From contig RPFO01000213.1 of assembly GCA_009746045.1 (NCBI GenBank), positions 10,046,858 to 10,071,857 on the forward strand: 25,000 nt of DNA. The letters are read 5' to 3'. The translations under genes were made by a program, and so were the position numbers. Positions within the stretch are counted from its first letter, which is position 1, and every line of letters begins with the position of its first letter. Shown piece after piece: positions 18,195 to 25,000 of the stretch. The notes beneath the pieces are model-generated. The model ran no database searches, was not told where the DNA came from, and saw only the letters and a list, made by a program, of their open reading frames with translations. This DNA comes from Mesostigma viride (taxonomy: Eukaryota > Streptophyta > Mesostigmatophyceae > Mesostigmatales > Mesostigmataceae).

Positions 18195-20146
18195 GCGTCC
18201 ACAAGCAAGAATGCCAGACCCGCGTGAGCAGGGGTAGCAACCAACAAGGCCAGCTTCGTGGGAGCGGTAGCGAGAAGGAGACGCGCGAGCGACCGGCTCG
18301 AAGACGCTCTAGGTGTTGCGTCCGGGGGGGGGGGGCCGTGGTGATGGTGACGCCGAGGGAATGCATGGAGGAAGCGAGGGGGGAAGGCGTGGAGGAAGCG
18401 AGGAGGGTTCGCACGGAGCTAATACTAGCTAATACTGAGTTCCTATACAGCTGAGCTTCGCAAGGCAACCCCCTTCGGAAAATGATGTAAGGAGGGACAG
18501 CATTAAGTGAGTGCGGCTCAGGGAAGCTACGGAGCTGATGAGCAGGGGCCGCCGCTGGGCTAGAGAGAGGGAATAAGGTATCGAGGTGATAAGGGGGGAG
18601 GCCACGAAGATGTTGAGGAAGGCCGCTGGGCTTGTGAAGGGGAAAGGAACTATGGTAAGAGGGGGGGGGGGCACTGAGCGGAGGCCACGTGGCTGAGGAT
18701 CAAGCCAAGGAGGGAAGCAATTGTCCGGAGGGAAGCAACAGAGTGAGACGGGGGGGCTTTGGTTTTGTAACTGCAGGAGTATTGGTGGCCCCTATCGGGA
18801 CGTTTGAGGGAAGGGGATGCTACAGTTGAAGTTGATGAGCGCCGCCTTCGGGAATGGCTGTTGGCAGCATCTGAAGGATTTGGCGAAGGAAGGGTTTACT
18901 GCGGGCCTTCTGAAGTAGGTGGCCTGTGACCACGATGCATTTGGAACGGCTGCTGTGTGTGATTGCACCACTGACAGCCCGGCTTGTTGAAAGTGCTCAT
19001 GCTTCATCAATACTTAATCAACAACTAGGCTGTGAGTGGCCGGCCACGGAGCACTTTGGTCTATGCCATTTAGAATGTTTCCTCGTACCAATGCGGGAAA
19101 GCGATCGCAGCAGTGGTGCTTACATGTGAACACTCTTCAGGTCATGAGGAAAGAATGCACTGATCATGCGATGTTTTTCTTAGCTAGACAGTCTAGGCAT
19201 TCATCTTCATCATCCTGAATTAAATGAGTCATGTCAAATACGGATAAGATGAAGGCAGCCTTAAGCTTTGATCGATTGTCCGGATCGATCTGCGCTAGTT
19301 GTCTCATTGATATGGCAGGCGATGCGCTATATGCATGTGGATGCAGGCACATGATATGCCACCGGCATGCACGAATCCATGCATGCAAGGGGATGCGGAC
19401 ACCAACCTCAATCTGAAAATGAAGACAAAATGAAGAGCATTTAGCACATCTGATAGCCCTATCATACAGAATATCCGTGCTAGTCAACCAAGCGCGTAGC
19501 TTAAGGTACATTCGATATTGGATGTCTTGTTTCCTTCTTCAGCTAGACTTGATTATATTAGCACTCGCTGAGCACGCACTGCCAAGAGTAGTGCAAAGTC
19601 CTCAATCCAGAAAAACTGAACTTCTTCTGTGACGAGACAGCGAGGTTGTAAAAAAAAATAGGAGTTTGATTTAAAATATTATTGGCTGTATCCTGGACAT
19701 GGGATACCTGTGCACTTACCAAGTAAGATAAGTGCACCTATGCGCGCACGAGCTGAAAAAACGCAGCATATGTGCTGCTGCCACCACAAGGGAATTCGGA
19801 ATTAAAGACGGATTATGCGCATCAGACAAAAGCCAGACAGTGCGACTAGCATCGTGCAAAAATACCAGTAGAGGACGGAGACAAACAGTCTACGGCAACA
19901 GCAAACCTGCCAAACGCCAAGAAAAACCTGACCAAGGCGCCTGGAAGGCAGGCCTACACGGAAAAATCTCCCAGCCTGCATTCGACAACCCACAGGGAAA
20001 AAAATCTTCAGTCCTCGGAACGGCATGCACCCCACAGCTGCCCACTGCTGCCTGCCTGACGGGTCTAACGAGTGCATTGCCTGACTCAACATGCGTCAGA
20101 TTGATGGATTGAATCTGCTGACTCCATCGTGGTCAATCATGTCTGG
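18195..20146. other. Gene-poor region between two convergent genes
   Basis: This should contain the 3' UTRs of the CofE-like gene (+) and the zinc-knuckle gene (-). It has purine-rich GGAAGCGAGG repeats (18368-18410) and G-runs near 18326 and 18661. No open frame on either strand shows a recognisable domain. A Cys/His-rich + frame near 19288-19390 is discussed among the rejected items. Confidence 0.45.
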
Positions 20147-23100
20147 CTATGCTTCCTCCTGGGGCTCCTCTTCCTTGTCCGCCCCACGCCGCCGGCGGTC
20201 CTTGCCCTCGAAGTAAGCATCCAGGTCCTCATCCAGGGCCCCTGCCACCACAGCCGCCTTGTCACCTCTTCCTTTGTCTGGCTCCGCCGCCTGCACCCAG
20301 CCCACAGGGGTGCAGAGAAAAAGAGTGAATCTAGGTTATTTCAGTGTCAATCGAGATTAGTAGAGTGATTTGAGGTTGATAGAGTGTGAATCAAGGCTAA
20401 ACGAGTGTGAATCGAGGCTAATAGAGCATGAATCAAAGGTAGATTGAGTGAAGTTAGGTTAATAGAGTGACCTGAGGTATTTGAGTTACAAAGTGGAGGG
20501 GCAGGTCCTTCCAGTATTACAGATATTCAGATTACAACCGGGAAAAAATGCTGTCCAAACCACAAAGAAAAGAGAAGGCCAAGAACAAAGCCCGCGTAGG
20601 CATGGTTCCAAACAATTTATCTTGGACAGCGTGATTGAGTACTGAATCAATTGAACTCGTGCTCCAGTTGGGGACACCCTAAACCTCCTTCCAATCCCCT
20701 AAATAGCCGGATACCCCGCTTGCCCTGCCATCAACCCACCCACCTGGCACCAGAACGCCGCCAAACTTGGCCACCAAATATTCAGTGCTGTGCCGAGTCA
20801 TCACGATTTCCAACGATAGACATGGTATGAAGCTATGCATAGCTATTGTATTAGCTTTAGTAAACTAAACCATGACGGCAATTCAAAATTTGTGTCGACA
20901 TCAGATTGGCAAGGCGGCATCAGATCAGATTGGCAAGGCGGAGTACTACAGGTACAGCATCCCCCACAAGCATACAGCAATCAAACCCACAGAAATCCTG
21001 TGGCTTCACGCGGCAACCCCCTTGCGACGGTGGGAGGGTTGGCTTGCAACGGGGGAGGGTTGGCTTGCGACGGTGGGAGGGTTGGCTTGCGACCATGGGA
21101 GGGTTGGCTTGCAACAATGGGAGGGTTGGCTTGTGACAATGGGAGGGTTGGCTTGTAACATTGGAAGGGTTGGCTTGCGACAGTGGAAGGGTTGGCTTGT
21201 GACAATGGAAGGGTTGGCTTGCGACCATGGGAGTGTTGGCTTGCAAGAATGGAAGGGTTGGCTTGTGACAATGGAAGGGTTGGCTTGCGAAAATGTTGTC
21301 AAGCACACAATATACGCATCCCTCCCCAATCTCACATCAACCACACAATCATACCCATCTTTCCATCCCATCTCACCTGCCCGCCCTCTGTCCGCTTCTC
21401 TCCACCGCCAGCGCCCGCCTCCGCCTTGCAGTCGCGCGCCCAGTGGCCCGGCTCGCCGCACTTGTGGCACAGGCCCGTGCCAGGGACGGGCCTGGGTGCG
21501 CCCCGCCCGCCCACAAAGCTGCCACCGCCACGCCGAGCCCTGTCACCATACCCATCGACCCGCCTGTCATCGCCGCCGACTCCACTCGGCCCCCGCGTGC
21601 ACTCCCTCGCAATATGGCCCATCCCCCCGCACGTGTAGCACCGCTGGTTGGCCGGCCCGCCATTGGCTCGCTCGGGACACTGCGTTCCGATCGGCCGAGA
21701 CAAAGCGCGTGTTTTGGATGGGCAAACCGCAGTCCTCCCCGTCACGACTCAACCCCCCAAAAAAGTTTCTGCGCAGCTACACGCCCAAGGGACCCGCATC
21801 CTGGATTCAAGGTTCACGGCAGCCCAGGCCACCTTTTCCCAAAGCCCAGGCCAAGATACACCCAGCTGCTTTTTGGCCCACGACCGACCGCCGCCTATGG
21901 CTTCGGACGGCAAACACTCTGATACTTCAATGTATTTTATAGCGCCTCGCAAGGGATGGAGCACTTGCCACACGCCACCTGGTCAGGATAGATCCCTGCC
22001 GGTCCCCCCTCACCCAACACAGCTCGCCATTTCAGCTAATCATAGAACCTATCGCCATTTGAGCACTTGCACAACCGCATCTGACCTCACACGCTCCGCT
22101 GCTCAGTTGACCGTGGCGGCCGCGGCGGCGGCGGCAGTGCTGCTTCCCGTACCCCACTGCTAGATACTCAAACGCCCCCAACTCCTCAGACACGCCCCTC
22201 TGACTGCCCAGCCATAAAACGATTACCCCGTCGCCATACAAGCAACCGCCAAAAAATCGCCCCGTTTCTGGCACCCCGCCGGTGCCGCCCTTACTGTCCT
22301 CTCATCCAAACTCCTCAACCGCCTCCCCTCTTCATTCCAAACACTTGCAAGGGTCGCCGCCTCCCCGTCTGCAACAAAACAGTCGCTCATGGACACAAAA
22401 CAAACCAATCATGCGCATCTCGCCACCGATCCGCTCCGCCTCACTCACCTTCGCAACGCCTCACTCACCCACGCCCTGTCCTCACCGAGAGGGAAACAAG
22501 AAACCCCTGCGTGGTGACGGAACCAAAACCCTCCATATTGCAAAACGTTTCGTATTGGGACTGTGCCGGCCCCTTCATGACTCCAGTCCTCATCCTGCAA
22601 CACCTAAGGGGCCAGGTGCTTTCATACGCCTTTCCAACACCAGAAAATGTTATTTTAAAACGCCCTCTTCACCGCATGCCCACATACACCACCGCGTAGC
22701 GCGCCGAATGCACTTTTGCCAGTGGCATGGCGATCCGTCCCATTCATCCCCTGCCTAATCAAACAAAGCGCACCATGCACCTCGGCGCCTGCACGCCCTG
22801 GTCCACCACACAAGCATGACCATTTAATGTAATGACAATGTCACTGTCAACAACAAAATCCTATTTGCAGGATGCGTACCTCCTTGGCGAAATGGCCACG
22901 ATTCCCGCACTCGTAACACTTGGGCGCGTCCACTGGCGGCCCCACCGGAGGGCCTCGCATCGGCATGCCCGGCCCCGGGCGCGGCCTGCCCCCGTAACTT
23001 CCAGCTCCTTTCAACGGGCAATCTCGTGCAAAATGTCCAGTTCTCCCGCAGAGATAGCAGCCGTCCCCGGGGCCCATCTCGGCACTAGCGGGCGCCCTCG

Positions 23101-23494
23101 GCTCCATGCCCACGCCCATTCCGTATGGGGTAGGGTAGGGTGAAGGCACGTATCTGTCATCTCTGCCAGCGTCATATCGCGGCCGCTCGACCGGACGGTC
23201 ATACCCGCGATCGCTATAACGTGAATCGTAGCGATCGCGGTCGCTGTACCTGTTGCCACGGTCACGGTCGCTAACAGGTCGATCTAGCGACGATGATGCA
23301 TACCTGTCACGATCTCCATATCTGTCATCCTCGTAGCGGTCTGACCCCGTCCCTCGACTTCTTTCTGTGTAACGGCTGCCACTCGAGCTAGCATACCGGT
23401 CCGAGGCATACGGGTCGGCTGCCGCCGTTCGTGAATAGGGTTCGTACCTATAACTATCCCGCTCCCTGCGGCTTCTATACTCGTCTGCATACAT
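20147..23494 (-). CDS. RS/RD-rich protein with four CCHC zinc knuckles and ALYREF-like tail
   Basis: Three exons, all joined in phase 0: 23494-22880 (donor GAG/GTACGC), 21679-21377 (acceptor AACGCAG, donor CAG/GTGAGA) and 20290-20147 (acceptor GGTGCAG, stop TAG). The predicted protein has 353 residues. The N-terminal part is rich in Arg, Asp, Ser and Tyr ([15 protein letters not shown]). Four CX2CX4HX4C knuckles follow: [42 protein letters not shown] and [14 protein letters not shown]. Such knuckles bind single-stranded RNA or DNA, as in CNBP/Gis2 and plant RS2Z splicing factors. A Gly/Arg linker lies between knuckles 3 and 4. The last exon ends [17 protein letters not shown], recalling the C-terminal helix of ALYREF/FoP mRNA-export proteins. 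No RRM is visible. The start is uncertain: TTGCAG at 23519 could be an acceptor for an upstream exon. Confidence 0.78.
20324..20484. repeat. Degenerate ~21-bp repeat next to the last 3' splice site
   Basis: About seven diverged units of the type AGAGTGTGAATCGAGGCTAA lie inside intron 2 of the zinc-knuckle gene, just upstream (in its sense) of the acceptor at 20291. On the sense strand the units are pyrimidine-rich and carry CTAAC- or CTAAT-like motifs. Confidence 0.65.
21024..21297. repeat. 22-bp minisatellite, 12 copies, in intron 2 of the zinc-knuckle gene
   Basis: GGTTGGCTTGCGAC-like units recur every 22 bp (one interval is 21). The variable parts are GGGAGGG versus GGAAGGG and the three bases after GAC. 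The array starts 80 bp downstream (in the gene's sense) of the GTGAGA donor, and ends about 735 bp before the acceptor. Confidence 0.92.
21680..22879 (-). other. Intron 1 of the zinc-knuckle gene
   Basis: This intron of exactly 1200 bp has donor GTACGC and acceptor AACGCAG. It separates the last Cys of the second zinc knuckle from the rest of that knuckle. It shows no tandem repeat, in contrast to the other introns here, and no recognisable RNA gene. Confidence 0.7.
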
Positions 23495-24490
23495 TCTTGG
23501 GCTCCCGTGCGACGACGACTGCAATAGGCTTACAACCTTTTCTTTTTCCTAATGAGACTTTCTTAGCTGGTGATGTGAAGGGCGCGATCTTTACGCACGT
23601 GCACAAATCTAACAAACTTCTGCCTATCGTGCTCACGCGACAGGCGTAGGCTCGACCGCTCGAGCGTGCAAGAAACGAAATGCGGTCATCAAAAGCAAAG
23701 AGGCGCCTAGAGTGACGCGACTCGTGGGACAGGGCGTGCCAAGTTCTTTTTCCAAACATAGCACAAAGTCGTCGAGGAGCCTCGAGGAGCGGGTTGAGGG
23801 ACGGACTACACCTGTACCAGTGTATGTAGGTATGTTCCAAACTTTCTAACTCTGCATCTGGTTAGTGGGGTAAGGTTACCACGTCTTATGTTGTGCCTTC
23901 CCGCGGGGGTTGCGTACTTGCGCTGTCGCCCCCAGAATTGTCCAGCAAAACTTCAGACAACCTATGTCCCATAGCCAACGAACCGTAGGACCGTATACAT
24001 ATAGACATTATGTCGTGTCCTCGCGGACGGTAATAAGTACGGGAACATCTTTTTCATGATGCATGTAGTTCCCGGATCAGGCCCGGATAGATATTATTTT
24101 TCCCGCTTTCGCTTCGAACGTGCATCGAGATTCGGATTTCGGGGTGAGCTCCCGCTGGTTCGCGCGCGTGGATAGATTCCGCTAAATAATTTCGTTCAGC
24201 AAACAAACACGAGATAAGCCCTGTGCCGATGCAGCATTCTTTGCGGGCATTGTCAGTAGTGAGTGATATCGTCAAAAAAAAGGTTATGTTGTAAGGTTGG
24301 ATCACCTTGAGCAGTGTGCACGGCTATCCCGTCACCTGGTTGAAAATCACACCAAGGTCAATTTTGGTGTGCCGGAGATAAAAAATACCTTGGCTGTCTA
24401 GGTTACGATCTTGCACGGTTTGCCACCCATTATGCTAGAGTAGCCTCTTGCTGTATTTTGGACTTTCAAGGAATCTGTACAATCGTAGGA
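23495..24490. other. Divergent intergenic region upstream of the zinc-knuckle gene and the right-edge gene
   Basis: No coding region recognised. A GTTGTAAGCCTATTGCAG tract on the - strand, ending at 23519, resembles a branch point and acceptor and may mark a 5' UTR intron of the zinc-knuckle gene. The rest should hold promoters of both flanking genes. The 24380-24490 part would be the 5' UTR of the right-edge gene. Confidence 0.4.
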
Positions 24491-24694
24491 ATGGCGCCTG
24501 TCGCCGTGGCTACATCCAACGTCGCTGTCCCAGCATACCAGTCGCTGCAGTTAAGGCTATTGGTTCAACACGACGTCGCTTCCCGTCCGCACATTGGCCG
24601 CGATGCTGTTAGGGCAGCCGTGCACGGGAGCTTCAAGCCTCGCCGGTCTTTTCTAGCCCGGCGTGTTGCCATCCAGTTACCACCCGCCCCTGAG
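24491..24694 (+). CDS. First exon of an unknown gene with an organelle transit-like leader (partial)
   Basis: ATG 24491 (GGAATGGCG context, with an in-frame upstream ATG at 24458) opens 68 codons ending GAG, followed by a GTACGC donor at 24695. The encoded leader, beginning MAPVAVATSNVAVPAYQSLQ, is Ala/Val/Ser/Arg-rich. It contains FKPRRSFLARR and few acidic residues, as in chloroplast or mitochondrial targeting peptides. Without splicing the frame would stop at 24707-24709. The mature protein lies beyond the window, so its function cannot be given. Confidence 0.5.
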
Positions 24695-24772
24695 GTACGC
24701 CTCCACTAAAGCTCCATCATAACCATTATTCATGGATAGTTCTGACGATTCGCTTGCCTGCGTAGTGCGTAC

Positions 24773-24808
24773 GCTCGCCTACAAGCGCGCCTACAAGCTC
24801 GCCTACAA
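24773..24808. repeat. 12-bp tandem repeat GCTCGCCTACAA, 3 copies
   Basis: Three consecutive units (the second reads GCGCGCCTACAA), followed by a partial GCGGTC. Confidence 0.75.
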
Positions 24809-24911
24809 GCGGTCGAGCGTTGGCGTGGATGCATGTTGTAGTTTCTGTCGTTTTGTTTAGTCAGCCGTTTGCCAGGGTTCTTGATTGCATATGATCCTTC
24901 GCTTGCCTAGG

Positions 24912-24928
24912 CGGTTCCGGCGGAACCG
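24912..24928. other. Perfect 17-bp palindrome CGGTTCCG-G-CGGAACCG
   Basis: Eight-base arms without mismatch around one central G. It could form a very stable hairpin in RNA or be a protein-binding site. No T-run follows, so it is not a terminator of the bacterial type. Confidence 0.6.
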
Positions 24929-25000
24929 TCTCTAATTGTCTCGTCTGCGTGAATAAACGTCGCACCTGCGCGGCAGTGCACACTGCTGAACCGGAACGTC

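Larger units (their letters stand above)
24695..25000. other. Probable first intron of the right-edge gene
   Basis: No coding frame recognised. It contains a 12-bp tandem repeat and a 17-bp palindrome, both listed separately, and runs off the window. Confidence 0.35.

Noticed and set aside
19231-19416. Cys/His-rich + frame resembling a RING finger (ICASCLIDM...CGCRHMICHRH)
   Set aside because: Spacing does not fit a RING finger well, the frame is short, and there are no supporting exons or domain context.
24912-24928. Bacterial-type terminator hairpin
   Set aside because: No T-run follows and the sequence is eukaryotic nuclear; kept only as a palindrome.

Overview
The window looks like nuclear DNA of a photosynthetic eukaryote, most likely a green alga (Chlorophyta). 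It is GC-rich, and its genes are split by spliceosomal introns with clear GTGAGC, GTGAGA or GTACGC donors and pyrimidine-plus-CAG acceptors. One gene encodes a protein with a plastid-type leader and a CofE-like (F420-0:gamma-glutamyl ligase family) domain, as found in cyanobacteria and plastid-bearing eukaryotes. Another resembles plant and algal GH5 endo-beta-mannanases. Degenerate plant-type CCCTAAA telomere-like tracts also occur. Species-level placement is not possible from the sequence alone. There are no bacterial operons, CRISPR arrays, recognisable tRNA or rRNA genes, or intact mobile elements.

Layout, left to right. (1) The 3' end of a mitochondrial-carrier (SLC25) gene on the + strand, with coding exons at 1007-1282 and 2650-2748. 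Its last intron holds a tandem array of its own 5' splice site, telomere-like tracts and a decoy copy of its 3' acceptor. (2) About 2.2 kb without a recognisable gene, then a frameshifted relic of a LINE-1-like ORF1 protein (4975-5284, -). (3) A 10-kb gene on the - strand (16018 to 5864) for a membrane-anchored GH5 mannanase-like protein. I assembled it from three exon blocks whose splice phases all match: 16018-15530, 11984-11685 and 9000-5864. The protein carries very large low-complexity insertions, and both catalytic glutamates appear to be replaced. Intron 1 holds a 77-copy array of a 30-bp repeat and intron 2 holds exactly 46 copies of a 48-bp repeat. The long ORFs seen across these arrays are artefacts of units divisible by three. 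(4) A divergent intergenic region (16019-16793) containing a perfect 19-bp palindrome. (5) An intronless + strand gene (16794-18194) for the plastid-type CofE-like protein. (6) A gene-poor stretch to 20146. (7) A - strand gene (23494 to 20147, three exons) for an RS/RD-rich protein with four CCHC zinc knuckles, one of them split exactly by an intron, and a short acidic tail recalling ALYREF/FoP proteins. (8) At the right edge, the first exon (24491-24694, +) of a gene with an organelle transit-like leader.

The genes do not form an obvious pathway. The unifying oddity is intron architecture: every multi-exon gene here has tandem repeats inside its introns, and several of those arrays copy splice-signal-like sequences (5' splice sites, 3' AG sites, branch-point-like motifs). 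This intron-repeat pattern, together with the apparently inactive, insertion-swollen GH5 protein, is the most interesting signal in the window.
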